39,010 nucleotides of DNA, taken from Actinomycetota bacterium (GTDB taxonomy: Bacteria > Actinomycetota > Geothermincolia > Geothermincolales > RBG-13-55-18). Position numbers and translations under genes: made by a program. Shown here piece after piece: positions 1 to 9,083 of the stretch. Each line of letters opens with the position of its first letter. Position 1 is the first letter of the stretch. The DNA lies in contig JABLXL010000053.1 in the NCBI GenBank assembly GCA_013178005.1, positions 1 through 39,010 on the forward strand, written 5' to 3'. Under the pieces are notes generated by a model. The model ran no database searches. It was not told the DNA's origin and worked only from the letters and a program-made list of their open reading frames with translations.

Positions 1-127
1 CACCTCCTCAATCGGTTCTGTGCGTCCCGCCTCGTTCGGGATAGCACCCGTCGCTGCTTTGTTCAGCGTTGGCCTCTAGAGGCCCTTTGAACCCTGGGGA
101 GCGTGCAGCAATTTTCATGGTATCAGG
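1..127 (-). mobile_element. End of a second IS110-family element copy (partial)
   Basis: These 127 bases are identical, base for base, to 21888-22014, the non-coding stretch upstream of the IS110-family transposase at 20884-21882. Identity stops at 127/22014 (TATCAGG in both), and the flanks then differ completely. This marks one element boundary. The transposase of this copy would lie to the left of the window, reading leftward. The stretch contains the perfect palindrome GGCCTCTAGAGGCC and the complement of a strong Shine-Dalgarno at its left edge. Confidence 0.85.
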
Positions 128-220
128 TCTTATTTTTTCATAACCCGGCATGAAGCTCCACAATATGCCGCAATATCTTTTATTGCGCCGGTGTTACAGG
201 AAAGCGCTTAGGTTCATCTC

Positions 221-727
221 ATGGAGATATCAAGACCCCACCTTGTAAGGATCGTCGCTCTGGACGAGGGAATCGCTCCCCGTATTCGTGAAGCCCTCTA
301 CAAGGCCATATACAACCCAGGAGACAGCCCCCTTCCCCAAGGTATACTCGAGGATGAGCGCCTGTCGAAATACCATGAGTCCTGGGGAAAGGAGGGGGAT
401 TTCGGGTATGCGGCGGTGCTCGAGGGTGCCGGTGAGGTCGTGGGGATGTGTTGGTGCAGGCTCTTCAGGGGCACCAACAGGGGCTTCGGCTATGTGGATG
501 ACGATACGCCCGAGCTGTCCATAGCGGTCTGGGAGGCTTTCAGGGGAAAGGGCATAGGCGGGAGGCTGCTGGACGCGACGATAAGCGAGGCCAGATCGAG
601 GGGTTACGGGGGCTTGTCCTTGAGCGTGCAGAGGGAGAACAGGAGCGTTTCACTTTACCGGAGGTCGGGCTTCAAGATTCTCCGTTGCGCGGACGACGCT
701 TATACCATGTACCTGGGTTTCGGCTGA
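221..727 (+). CDS. GNAT-family N-acetyltransferase
   Basis: 168-residue single-domain GNAT protein, which would transfer an acetyl group from acetyl-CoA to an unknown amine. The acetyl-CoA pyrophosphate loop is visible as RGKGIG at residues 108-113, inside the typical motif A (ELSIAVWEAFRGKGIGGRLL). Motif B follows as LSVQRENRSVSLYRRSGF, the usual strand-helix ending in 'Y...GF'. Length and motif order fit the family. No signal peptide is present, so it is probably cytoplasmic. The ATG lies about 90 bp beyond the IS110 end at 127, and no strong ribosome binding site is visible, so an IS-provided or weak promoter is possible. The substrate cannot be told from the sequence. It is co-directional with the S9 peptidase 72 bp downstream, but a shared operon is not clear. 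Confidence 0.85.
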   Translation: MEISRPHLVRIVALDEGIAPRIREALYKAIYNPGDSPLPQGILEDERLSKYHESWGKEGDFGYAAVLEGAGEVVGMCWCRLFRGTNRGFGYVDDDTPELSIAVWEAFRGKGIGGRLLDATISEARSRGYGGLSLSVQRENRSVSLYRRSGFKILRCADDAYTMYLGFG

Positions 728-799
728 GCGTATCGCCCGCAGAGGCAGGTCCGCGCGGGTGCGGGAAAAGCGCCGCGCGCAGAGAGGGAGAATCTGGTA

Positions 800-3085
800 A
801 TGTTTGCTAATCGGTTGAGAATATATGGCAGCCAACGCCCTCCGGGGACGTTTCTCCGCCCTTCGGCGATGTTCTTGAGCGTCGCGGTGATCGTATCCAT
901 GCTTTTCGCGTGCATCGCAGGCTGCGGGAAGAAGGCCCCGGTCCCCGCGACCGGGGGGATAACGGCAAGGGAGCTGGTGGAGCCCGGCGCGCTGGCGGGC
1001 CCCGGCCCGTCCATCCTGGGATGGAGCCCCCGGGGGGCGGTGCTCGCTTACGCCGCGCCCGGGGAAGGGGGCGGAGCGGACGTGCTCTGGACCTACGACG
1101 CATCAACGGGCGAGAGGAGCGTTCTTTTCGATCCCGCCGGCCAGCCGGACAACATCGACGTCTCCTCAGCCCAGTGGTCGCCAGCGGGAGACGCCATGCT
1201 CCTCGCCGGCGACACCTCGCTGTGGCTGCTGCAGACGGAATCGGGCGAGCTGAGGCGGCTGGTCGAGGCCGGGGCCTCGGCGACTGCCATGATGTTCGAT
1301 CCCTCGGGCACGCGCGTTTCATATGTGCAGCGCAACGACCTCCATTACGTCGACATCGCCGACGGTCGGATGCGGCGCGTCACCGCCGACGGGAGCGACG
1401 CGGTCTTCAACGGCTGTCTAGACTGGGTGTACAACGAGGAGCTGGCCACCCGCGCTGCGCAGCCCGGCTACGCCTGGTCACCCGACGGCAGGTGGCTCCT
1501 GTACATGCGCCTGGACGACAGCGGGGTGCAGAACGACCCCGTCACCGATTACCGCACCGTCCCCCCCACCGTCTCCTATACGCGCTACCCCACCGCCGGC
1601 AGCCCCAACCCCGCGGTTTCCATGCACGCCCTCGCGCCGGATGCGGGCGCGCAGGCCCTGGACATCCCCCTGCCGCCGGACGCCGAATACGTGCTGCCTT
1701 TCTACGCCTGGACCCCCGACTCCGGCGAGGCCTTCTTCATCACCGTGAGCCGCGACCACCGCACGCTGAGGCTGAACGCCTGGAGCCCGGCCGGCGGGGC
1801 GGTGCGCACCGTCATCGAGGAGACCGACCCCCACTGGATAAACGAGAGTTACTACGCGGCGCCCTCCTTCCTCCCCGACGGGCGGCGTTTCCTCTGGCTC
1901 TCGGAGCGCGACGGTTTCATGCACCTCTACCTCTACTCGCTGCAGGGAGAGGAGCTGGCGCAACTCACCCAAGGGGACTGGCTCATCGAGACCACCGCCT
2001 TCAACCTGCTCACGCCGGGAAGGCCTGTGCACGTGGACCCCCAGGGTTCCCATGCCTACTTCACCGCCACCGCGGACGGCCCCCTGGAGCGGCAGGCCTA
2101 CCGCCTGGACCTCGCCGGAGGGGGGCTGGAGAGGATCTCCACGCAGGCCGGGTTCCACGCCGTGGCCCTATCCGGCGACGGAGAGTACCTGGTGGACCAG
2201 TTCTCCAACGTCGACACCCCGCCGGTCACCGCCATCCTGGACGCGCAAGGCCGCGAGGTGGAGGAGCTGGGCCGCTGCGCCGGACCCTCCCTCGAGCTGC
2301 CCCGGGTCTCCCGGGAGTTCCTCACCGTTCAGGCCCACGACGGCACCGAGCTTCATGCACAGATGGTCAAGCCCGAGGGGTTCGACCCGGATCGCAAGTA
2401 CGGCGTGGTGGTGCACTGGTACGGCGGCCCCGCGCTGCAGCTGGTCTCAAACCGCTACGGCACCACCAATATCTTCAACCACATCGAGCGCGACGTCCTT
2501 TACACCCAGGCGGGCTTCATCGTCTGGCGCCTGGACAGCCGCGGCAGCTTCGGGCGCGGGCATGCCTTCGAGGTCCCCATCTGCGGGCAGTTTGGCCCGG
2601 CGGCCCTCGACGACCAGCTGGCCGGGGTGGAGTACCTGAAGACCCTTCCCTACGTGGACCCCGAGCGCATCGGGACCGACGGCAAGTCCTTCGGCGGATT
2701 CCTCACCCTCTACGCGCTCATCCACGCCCCGGAGGTCTTCCGCTGCGGCGTGGCCGGATCCGGCCCCACCGACTGGTCCTACTACGACACCATCTACACC
2801 GAGCGCTACATGGGGACGCCGGTCGAAAACCCCGCGGGCTACGCGGCCGCGGAATTGGTGTCGCGGGCGAGCGGCATCGGGGCCGAGCCCCTGATCATCC
2901 ACGGACTCGCGGACACCAACGTGCACCTGCAGAACTCTGTCAATTTTATCCAAGCCCTGGAGCGGGCCGACAAGCCCTTCTCTTTCGTCCCTCTCCCCAA
3001 CGAGGACCATCACTACGAGGGCGACGGCCTGGCCACGGCCCTATCCCACAGCGTGGCCTACTTCCTGAGGCAGATGGGGGAATGA
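800..3085 (+). CDS. S9-family dipeptidyl aminopeptidase (DPP-IV-like), probable lipoprotein
   Basis: 761-residue serine peptidase with an N-terminal beta-propeller (DPPIV_N) and a C-terminal alpha/beta hydrolase domain (Peptidase_S9). The catalytic triad is readable: Ser630 in GKSFGG, Asp705 in GLADTNVH and His737 in NEDHHYEG. The oxyanion tyrosine is in WYGGPA. The propeller keeps the DPP-IV signature DWVYNEEL with Glu213-Glu214, the pair that binds the free N-terminus of the substrate in DPP-IV, so dipeptide removal is more likely than endopeptidase activity. Hydrophobic residues 24-40 end in the lipobox IAGC (Cys42), so the protein is probably an extracytoplasmic lipoprotein. Start 800 follows AGAGGGAG by about 9 bases. 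A shorter start at Met24 (869) would give a more usual signal length but lacks a ribosome binding site. Confidence 0.9.
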   Translation: MFANRLRIYGSQRPPGTFLRPSAMFLSVAVIVSMLFACIAGCGKKAPVPATGGITARELVEPGALAGPGPSILGWSPRGAVLAYAAPGEGGGADVLWTYDASTGERSVLFDPAGQPDNIDVSSAQWSPAGDAMLLAGDTSLWLLQTESGELRRLVEAGASATAMMFDPSGTRVSYVQRNDLHYVDIADGRMRRVTADGSDAVFNGCLDWVYNEELATRAAQPGYAWSPDGRWLLYMRLDDSGVQNDPVTDYRTVPPTVSYTRYPTAGSPNPAVSMHALAPDAGAQALDIPLPPDAEYVLPFYAWTPDSGEAFFITVSRDHRTLRLNAWSPAGGAVRTVIEETDPHWINESYYAAPSFLPDGRRFLWLSERDGFMHLYLYSLQGEELAQLTQGDWLIETTAFNLLTPGRPVHVDPQGSHAYFTATADGPLERQAYRLDLAGGGLERISTQAGFHAVALSGDGEYLVDQFSNVDTPPVTAILDAQGREVEELGRCAGPSLELPRVSREFLTVQAHDGTELHAQMVKPEGFDPDRKYGVVVHWYGGPALQLVSNRYGTTNIFNHIERDVLYTQAGFIVWRLDSRGSFGRGHAFEVPICGQFGPAALDDQLAGVEYLKTLPYVDPERIGTDGKSFGGFLTLYALIHAPEVFRCGVAGSGPTDWSYYDTIYTERYMGTPVENPAGYAAAELVSRASGIGAEPLIIHGLADTNVHLQNSVNFIQALERADKPFSFVPLPNEDHHYEGDGLATALSHSVAYFLRQMGE

Positions 3086-3296
3086 TAGACCCCGGCGGCG
3101 CCCGAGCGGCAGGCGTGTTTCCCTTCCACGGTCCATCTCATCCCAACCAATCCAACCCATGCGAAACACGAGGCATGCGCGCCCGTGCGCGGTCGCGCCA
3201 AGCTGCCTCAATTCACCGGGCCCTTTGAGGTTGATGCGAGGTTCTGGTATCATTAATTCGCTTGTTTGTGCACGGCTTGGGGAAAAATCTGGGGGG

Positions 3297-4730
3297 ATGG
3301 AAATGAAAACCAGACAGCGTAAATTCACCTTGCTTTCCCTTGTGTCCTCGCTTTCGCTGCTCGTGATCCTCGCCGCCTGCATCCACCTCGCGGGCTGCGG
3401 CCTGAGCGTCTACAACCCGGCCAAAGCGTGCAAGGGTTACACCCTTATCTCCAACAATGAGCAGGCGAAACTCCTCGACATGCAGGGCAATATCATAAAG
3501 ACCTGGAAGATCAACAGCTTCCCTGCCAAGATGTTCCCCGGGGGTTCCGTCATGGGCCAGGGAGGATTCGGAGTGGCGCGCCTGGAACTTTCCCAGATCG
3601 TGCAGCTCGATTGGAACGGGAACGAGGAGTGGAAGTTCACCGACTGGGACGAGGTTGACGGCGTGATGTCGGCCAGGGTCCACCACGACTTTCAGAGAGA
3701 TGGGAACCCGGTCGGCTATTACGCCCCGGGCCAAGAGCCGCAATCCCATGGAGGAAAGGTCCTGGTGTTGGGAAGGCTGGATACCGTGGACCCGGAGATA
3801 AGCAAGGTACCCCTCCTGGACGACGTGGTTTACGAAGTGGATTGGGACACCGGCGTTGCCACCCAGTTATGGAAAGCGTCGGAACATTTCGATGAACTGG
3901 GGTTCGACGAGGAAGCAAAACAGCTTATCTACAACGGGGGTGGCGATTACCTGCACGTGAACAGCCTCTCTCGACTTGGGCCCAATAAGTGGTACGACCC
4001 CGAGACCGGAGAGGGTGACCCGCGTTTCCATCCCGACAACCTGATCATGGATTCCCGGGAATCCAACATCATCTGGATCGTCAACATGGCGGAAAGCGAG
4101 GATTACGAGGTGGGCGAGGTGGTGTGGAGGGTCGGGCCTGATTACAGCCCCGGCACCCCGGAGGGGGATAAGTTGGGGCAGATAATAGGCCAGCACCATG
4201 CGCACATGATCCCCAAGGGCCTGCCGGGCGAGGGCAACATCCTGCTTTTCGACAACGGGGGCCTCGCCGGCTATCCCAAGCTCGCCAGGACTTATTCCCG
4301 TATCCTCGAATTCGACCCCACGACCCTCGACCTCGTCTGGAGTTACCAGAGCCCCAATTTCTTCAGTTATTACATCAGCTCTGCGCAGAGGCTTCCCAAC
4401 GGCAACACCCTTATCGACGAGGGCTCCACGGGGAGGATATTCGAGGTCACCCCGGGCGGTGAGATAGTCTGGCAGTATATCGACGGCGCTGGGATCCAGA
4501 TGCTCGGCTCCGTTTACCGCGCCTACCGCGTCCCTCCGGAGTGGGTGCCGGGGAACCCCGCCGGCTACACCCCCTGGAGCGAGCTGTACGAGGAACCGGA
4601 GCCAGCGGAAGGGGCGTCGTCGCCCGGGGAGGAGGCCGGGGCGGCCGAGGGCGAGGAGGCATCACCCCCGGCGCCGGAGCCGGGAGGGACTCCCCTCCAA
4701 CCCGCGGAGCAGGTCCCGGCATCACCGTAA
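3297..4730 (+). CDS. Arylsulfotransferase (ASST)-like lipoprotein
   Basis: About 477 residues. The N-terminus (KTRQRK, then a hydrophobic stretch ending LAGC) is a lipoprotein signal. The body resembles bacterial arylsulfate sulfotransferases: repeated propeller strands of the type 'vyevDwdtG', histidine motifs VHHDF and QHHAHMIP, and DYLHVNSL before a Trp-Tyr-Asp segment. Known family members move a sulfuryl group between phenolic compounds through a histidine intermediate. Here the equivalents would be among these His residues, which is inference. The last 45 or so residues are Pro/Glu/Ala-rich and look like a disordered surface linker. Two in-frame ATGs (3297 and 3303) are present. GGGGGG at 3291-3296 gives 3303 the better spacing. 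It converges on the GH51-like gene with only 9 bases between stops. Confidence 0.8.
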   Translation: MEMKTRQRKFTLLSLVSSLSLLVILAACIHLAGCGLSVYNPAKACKGYTLISNNEQAKLLDMQGNIIKTWKINSFPAKMFPGGSVMGQGGFGVARLELSQIVQLDWNGNEEWKFTDWDEVDGVMSARVHHDFQRDGNPVGYYAPGQEPQSHGGKVLVLGRLDTVDPEISKVPLLDDVVYEVDWDTGVATQLWKASEHFDELGFDEEAKQLIYNGGGDYLHVNSLSRLGPNKWYDPETGEGDPRFHPDNLIMDSRESNIIWIVNMAESEDYEVGEVVWRVGPDYSPGTPEGDKLGQIIGQHHAHMIPKGLPGEGNILLFDNGGLAGYPKLARTYSRILEFDPTTLDLVWSYQSPNFFSYYISSAQRLPNGNTLIDEGSTGRIFEVTPGGEIVWQYIDGAGIQMLGSVYRAYRVPPEWVPGNPAGYTPWSELYEEPEPAEGASSPGEEAGAAEGEEASPPAPEPGGTPLQPAEQVPASP

Positions 4731-4739
4731 AGAGCGCCT

Positions 4740-6941
4740 TCACCTGGAAGGAGACGCCTCCGGAGCCCCGTCCAGGATATCGGCGGTCAGGACGGTGAGG
4801 GAGTGGGGCGGGAAGCGGTAGGCGCCGGTGTCGCTCCAGGCGGAGGAGATGGGCCTGACCGCGTCGGGACATTCCAGGGAATTGCCATCGAGGTAGGAGG
4901 CCGATGTCAGCACGACGGCCCCGCCGGCCTCGGAGACCTCCAGCCCTTCCCACGTTATGGCCGCCTCGATAATCCGCGACGGATGCCTGTTCACCACGGC
5001 CAGGGTGATGGAACGGTCCGTGCGCGTGGCCGAGACGTCCAGGTAGGGCACCTCGACGCCGGCGCCGTTTTCCGCCTGCCCCGGCGGCGCGTAGCTCCCG
5101 CATTCCACGCTCACCGCGATGCCCCGGTCCCCGCAGAAGCGGCGATACATGCTGAAAACATGGAACGAGGGGGTGAGGACCGCCTCCCTGTGGTGATCCT
5201 CGTGGTCAATCCGGATGAGCATGGTCTCGAAGAGCGTGCGGCAGGCCGCCTCTACCACGTCCGAGTGCCTCTGCAGCACATTCAAGACGAGGGCCGTCCA
5301 CAAGCCGCCCTCCAGCGCGGCTGAGTCCCAGTCCTCATTTTCGTGTTCCGGCCACCACTCGGTGATGGACATGGGCATGCCCCGGGAATATCCGTCACCG
5401 GCGAGTACGTCCCGGAGGCGCGCGATGTTCTCCTCCACCGTGATGGGAGTGGACAGCATGTAAAGATAGGCCTCCCCCGGGCCTGCATCCATCTTCAGTT
5501 CCTGGCACACGTGCCACCCGAAGACCTCAGCCTGTCCGCCTATCGTCCGCAGCAGGGGCCCGTACCAGGAGGGCTCGTGATGCCCGTCGGCTATCACTCT
5601 GATGCTCGGGTCCACCTCGGTCATGGCCTTCCGGTACGCCAGGAAGGCGGCGCCGTATTCCTCCGGCGTGACATGGCCGTTCTCCCACTCCCCGTACTGC
5701 TCGTTGCCTATCTCCCAGTGCCTGATGGCGTACGGCTCAGGGTGGCCGTCCTCCGCCCTGCGCCGCGCCCAGTAACCTACCGTGCGCCAGTCAGTCCCCT
5801 TCCGGTCCACGCCGATGACGGAGGCGTCCGAGGGATCGCCGTTGGCGTATGCCACCCAGGCCGCCGCCTCCTCGACGGTGCCGTCGCCGAAGTTCACCAC
5901 CATGTGTGGCTCCGCGCCGATGGCGCGGCAGAAAGCCACGAATTCGCCGGTGCCGAAATCCAGGCGCTGGTAGGAACCCCAGTGCTCATCCCAGTTGGGC
6001 GAGCCCCTCTCGTCGATGGGGCCTATGCCCTCCACCCAGTGGTTGGCCGTCTGGTCGGCGAAGCATCCCCCGGGGTAGCGCATTACTCCGGGCCGCAACT
6101 CGCGGTAGAGCTCCAGCGCCCGCTCGCGCACACCGCCCACGTTACGGGAGGACATGAGGGAGGCCTCGTCGAAGAGGACCTCTCCGGTTCCGGTGAAAAA
6201 GACCTCCAGCCGCGCGGCGGCTTCATGCGCAAGCGCGGGAAATGTGACCTCCTTCCTGCTCCACGAATCCTCGGGAGAGCCGAGCGACACCTCCGACAGG
6301 ATGGCAGTTCCTTCCATGTCAGCGAGGCGCGCCGTGACCGTCCCCGCCGAGGCGTCACCCTTCATGTAGATATAGAACCCATAATCTCCCGGCGGCGAAA
6401 GGAGCACGGCCTGGCAAAGCCCGACGCGGCCCGCGCCGCCGCTCTTCACCACCGATTGCGCGTATGCCCCCCGCGGGTTATAGCCGCCGGGCGCCAGCGA
6501 CCAGGAGGCGTTCACCCCCTGTTCCCGCAGCGGGAACCAGGCCAAGCCGGCCTGCTCCCCGGAAACGCCGTTCGCGTCCCCGTCCGGCTCGTCGAAGCCC
6601 CGGTTCCGCAGCTCCTGCGCCCACAATCCGGCGGGTCCGTTAATGATGCCCGGCAGGAACTCGATAAACCCCCCGTATATGCCCTCCGGGACCTCCGCCC
6701 CTTCCCCGTCCGCGCCATGCACGGTAATGCGCGCCGCCTCAACCTCCCCATCCTTTGGGCCTCCACCGCAGGAGGCGCAAAGCAGCGGCGCAACAGCCAT
6801 TCCCAGTGCCGCCAGGGCGGCACAGAAGAGTCTCGCCCATCTCCGTCTAGCCGTGTTTACCGCGCCCTCCTTGTCAGCGTGGAGTATCCTTCGTTCAGAA
6901 TATACTAGAAAAAAGAAGAACGGCGACACCGGAAAGAACAA
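4740..6941 (-). CDS. GH51-like alpha-L-arabinofuranosidase, probable lipoprotein
   Basis: Clan GH-A glycosidase. The acid/base glutamate is seen in RHWEIGNEQYGEW and the nucleophile glutamate in SITEWWPEHE. The preceding MRYPGGCFAD and NWDEHWG motifs are typical of GH51 arabinofuranosidases. An N-terminal carbohydrate-binding-like beta domain comes before the barrel and a beta-sandwich follows it. The likely substrate is arabinose-containing polysaccharide outside the membrane. The start is problematic. The reading frame opens at TTG 6941 (or GTG 6929), but the clear ribosome binding site AAGGAGG lies at 6866-6872. Five bases after it the frame reads GTA (6858-6860), not a start codon. From there the product would be a perfect lipoprotein precursor (NTARRRWARLF..., lipobox CASC). 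The real N-terminus is probably at 6860. Confidence 0.8.
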   Translation of the reverse strand: MFFPVSPFFFFLVYSERRILHADKEGAVNTARRRWARLFCAALAALGMAVAPLLCASCGGGPKDGEVEAARITVHGADGEGAEVPEGIYGGFIEFLPGIINGPAGLWAQELRNRGFDEPDGDANGVSGEQAGLAWFPLREQGVNASWSLAPGGYNPRGAYAQSVVKSGGAGRVGLCQAVLLSPPGDYGFYIYMKGDASAGTVTARLADMEGTAILSEVSLGSPEDSWSRKEVTFPALAHEAAARLEVFFTGTGEVLFDEASLMSSRNVGGVRERALELYRELRPGVMRYPGGCFADQTANHWVEGIGPIDERGSPNWDEHWGSYQRLDFGTGEFVAFCRAIGAEPHMVVNFGDGTVEEAAAWVAYANGDPSDASVIGVDRKGTDWRTVGYWARRRAEDGHPEPYAIRHWEIGNEQYGEWENGHVTPEEYGAAFLAYRKAMTEVDPSIRVIADGHHEPSWYGPLLRTIGGQAEVFGWHVCQELKMDAGPGEAYLYMLSTPITVEENIARLRDVLAGDGYSRGMPMSITEWWPEHENEDWDSAALEGGLWTALVLNVLQRHSDVVEAACRTLFETMLIRIDHEDHHREAVLTPSFHVFSMYRRFCGDRGIAVSVECGSYAPPGQAENGAGVEVPYLDVSATRTDRSITLAVVNRHPSRIIEAAITWEGLEVSEAGGAVVLTSASYLDGNSLECPDAVRPISSAWSDTGAYRFPPHSLTVLTADILDGAPEASPSR

Positions 6942-7062
6942 CCTTGGGCTTGCCTTGCCGGTGGGTCACGGGAGCGCGATCACGGTCAGCCCTTTTTCAA
7001 AGAAAGAGGGTGACCTATTGGACAGGAAGATCAGCTCGGCACTCGTGGCAAGGGCTCGTTCG

Positions 7063-8088
7063 TCAAGCGTGCGGCAGGAGCAACACCTTTATCGACTCCG
7101 AAGCCTCCGCCACCAGCCTGAACCCCTCGCCGGCCTGTTCCAGGGGGAGGCGGTGGGTGATCATCTCCTCCACCGGCACTCGCCTCGCCCTGATGAGGTC
7201 CATGGCGATCATGATATCCCTCGGGCTCCCTCCGTATGACGGCAGGATGGTGATCCCGTTGCGCCAGAAGTCGTTTATCGGCACCGGCAGGGTGACGCCG
7301 GGTTGGGTGGGCGCGAAACAGAGCAGCGTTCCGCCCCGGTCGAGGGATTGGAGGCCCTGCTCGAAAGCGGAGAGCGCCCCTGCGCAAACGATGGCCAGGT
7401 CGACCGGCCTTCCGTCGTTGAGCTCAACCACGCGCGCCGGCACGTCCTCGCTCGCGGACACCGCCGCGTCCGCCCCGAAGCGTTTCGCCGCCTCCAAGCG
7501 GTAGCCGCTGATGTCGGTGGCGATTATGCGCCCCGCCCCGAGCGCCTTCGCCAGGGCTATGTGCAGCAGGCCCGATATGCCGCTCCCCAGGACGAGCACG
7601 CTCTGGCCCGGCTCGAGCCCCGCCACCCTCTGGCCGCGCACCACGCAGGCGAGGGGCTCGATGAAGGTGGCCTGGTCGTAGCTCATGTCGTCGGGGAGGG
7701 GGAAGACGCCGCGGTCCACGTTGAGCTCCGGCACGCGCAGGTATTCGGCGAAACCCCCGGGGAAGAAATTGGTGGTGTGCAGCGTCTCGCACGCGGTGTG
7801 GTTCCCGTTCAGGCAATACCTGCACGTGTTGCAGGGTATGTGGTGGGACACGAACACGCGCTGGCCCACCCGGTAACGGCCGACCTCGTCCCCGGTCTTC
7901 GCGATCTCCCCGGCGATCTCGTGCCCCAGCACCAGGGGGGCCTTCTTGATGCGGTACCATTCCATGACGTCGCTTCCGCAGATGCCGCTGGCCATGACCT
8001 TCACCAGCATCTCCCGCGGGCCGATGTCCGGGACCGGCATCTCCTCGATCCTGATGTCCTGGTTGTTGTAGTACGTGGCTACGCGCAA
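7063..8088 (-). CDS. Zinc-dependent medium-chain alcohol/polyol dehydrogenase
   Basis: 341-residue medium-chain dehydrogenase. The catalytic zinc ligands are seen in SGICGSD (Cys) and LGHEIAGE (His, Glu). The structural zinc site is the four-cysteine cluster CNTCRYCLNGNHTAC. The Rossmann loop is GSGISG, and the second strand ends in Asp (IIATDIS), favouring NAD over NADP. Overall it resembles sorbitol/threonine-type dehydrogenases acting on a secondary alcohol. The start is TTG at 8088, 17 bases after the stop of the LsrF-like gene upstream, so the two are surely co-transcribed and probably act on related phosphorylated sugars or ketols. The upstream frame through to 8904 is not coding, because it overlaps the aldolase in another frame. 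Confidence 0.88.
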   Translation of the reverse strand: MRVATYYNNQDIRIEEMPVPDIGPREMLVKVMASGICGSDVMEWYRIKKAPLVLGHEIAGEIAKTGDEVGRYRVGQRVFVSHHIPCNTCRYCLNGNHTACETLHTTNFFPGGFAEYLRVPELNVDRGVFPLPDDMSYDQATFIEPLACVVRGQRVAGLEPGQSVLVLGSGISGLLHIALAKALGAGRIIATDISGYRLEAAKRFGADAAVSASEDVPARVVELNDGRPVDLAIVCAGALSAFEQGLQSLDRGGTLLCFAPTQPGVTLPVPINDFWRNGITILPSYGGSPRDIMIAMDLIRARRVPVEEMITHRLPLEQAGEGFRLVAEASESIKVLLLPHA

Positions 8089-8105
8089 GGCCCGACCGCC
8101 CCTTC

Positions 8106-8996
8106 TCAGCGCTCTTTCGCTTCCCGGTAGATCTCCGCCGCCTCCCGCGGCGTGGCCCCTTTGTGGATGACCGCGTGCAGGGCCTTGGCCATGGCGACGG
8201 GAGCCGGGTTCTGCCACACGTTCCTCCCCAGGTTCACGCCGATGGCGCCCCTCTGCATCCCGTCGTGGACGAACTCGAAGACCTCGAGCTCGGTCTCGCA
8301 TTTCGGCCCGCCCGCCATGACCACCGGGACGGGGCAGCCGTTGGTGACCTTCTCGAAATCCTCGCACCAGTAGGTCTTGACCACCCTCGCGCCGAGCTCG
8401 GCCGCGATGCGGCAGCAGAGGCTGAGGTAACGGGCGTCCCGCTTCTCGAGCTCCTTGCCCACCGCGGTCACCGCCATCACGGGTATGCCGTACTTCTCGC
8501 ATTCGTTGACCAGGGAGCTGAGGTTGGCGAGGGTCTGCTTCTCGTAGTCGGTGCCGACGAATATGGACACCCCCACCGCGCACACGTTCAGCCTGATGAT
8601 GTCGTCGATGGACGTGGTGACGACCTCGTCGGCCAGGTCCTTCCCCACCACGCTGGTCCCCCCCGAAACGCGCAGGATAATGGGGATGTCGCGGTCCGGG
8701 TCGATGCAGCTCCTGAGGACTCCACGGGTCACGAAAAGGGCGTCGCAGTAATCGAGGAGATCGCAGACCGTCTCGCCGGGACGCTCCAGGCAGCGCGTGG
8801 GCCCCTGGAAATAGCCGTGGTCGATGGGCATGAAAAAGCAGTGGCCGTCCTCCCGGATCAGCCGCGAGAGGCGGTTCCTCATCCCCCAGTCCACGCGCTC
8901 GCACCCCTTTATGTGCTTGCCGCTTGCGGCCGCGGTCCGCTCCGCTCCCATCTCCGATACGTCCCGCGCCTCGAGAATCCCACCTGCGTCCGGCAT
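8106..8996 (-). CDS. LsrF/FbaB-type class I aldolase-like protein
   Basis: 296-residue TIM-barrel protein resembling LsrF, the thiolase that acts on 3-hydroxy-2,4-pentanedione 5-phosphate, and the wider DhnA-type class I aldolases. Shared landmarks are DWGMRNRLSRL, IDHGYFQGPT, TRGVLRS and RLNVCAVGVSIFVG. The Schiff-base lysine is in RVVKTYW, and GCPVPVVMAGG and GVNLGRNVWQ form the phosphate pocket. The start chosen is ATG 8996, because AGGAGG at 9004-9009 is seven bases away. The ATG at 9000-9002 is too close. No autoinducer-2 uptake genes (lsrACDB, lsrK) are visible. The partner is the zinc dehydrogenase immediately downstream, which suggests a different aldol/ketol pathway. The LsrF name describes similarity only. 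Confidence 0.85.
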   Translation of the reverse strand: MPDAGGILEARDVSEMGAERTAAASGKHIKGCERVDWGMRNRLSRLIREDGHCFFMPIDHGYFQGPTRCLERPGETVCDLLDYCDALFVTRGVLRSCIDPDRDIPIILRVSGGTSVVGKDLADEVVTTSIDDIIRLNVCAVGVSIFVGTDYEKQTLANLSSLVNECEKYGIPVMAVTAVGKELEKRDARYLSLCCRIAAELGARVVKTYWCEDFEKVTNGCPVPVVMAGGPKCETELEVFEFVHDGMQRGAIGVNLGRNVWQNPAPVAMAKALHAVIHKGATPREAAEIYREAKER

Positions 8997-9083
8997 CTCC
9001 ATACCTCCTCGTCGTGAAAGGGCCGCCTTAAGCATTCCGTGCCCGGATCGCTTCCGGCAAGTGATCCCGGCGCGCACGGCCAC

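Noticed and set aside
910-3228. Long +1-shifted frame (772 codons) over the S9 peptidase gene
   Set aside because: Arg/Pro/Gly-rich shadow frame of GC-rich coding DNA; no motifs, while the S9 frame carries the catalytic triad.
5343-6908. 521-codon plus-strand frame opposite the GH51-like gene
   Set aside because: Antisense shadow; the minus frame has the glycosidase catalytic motifs.
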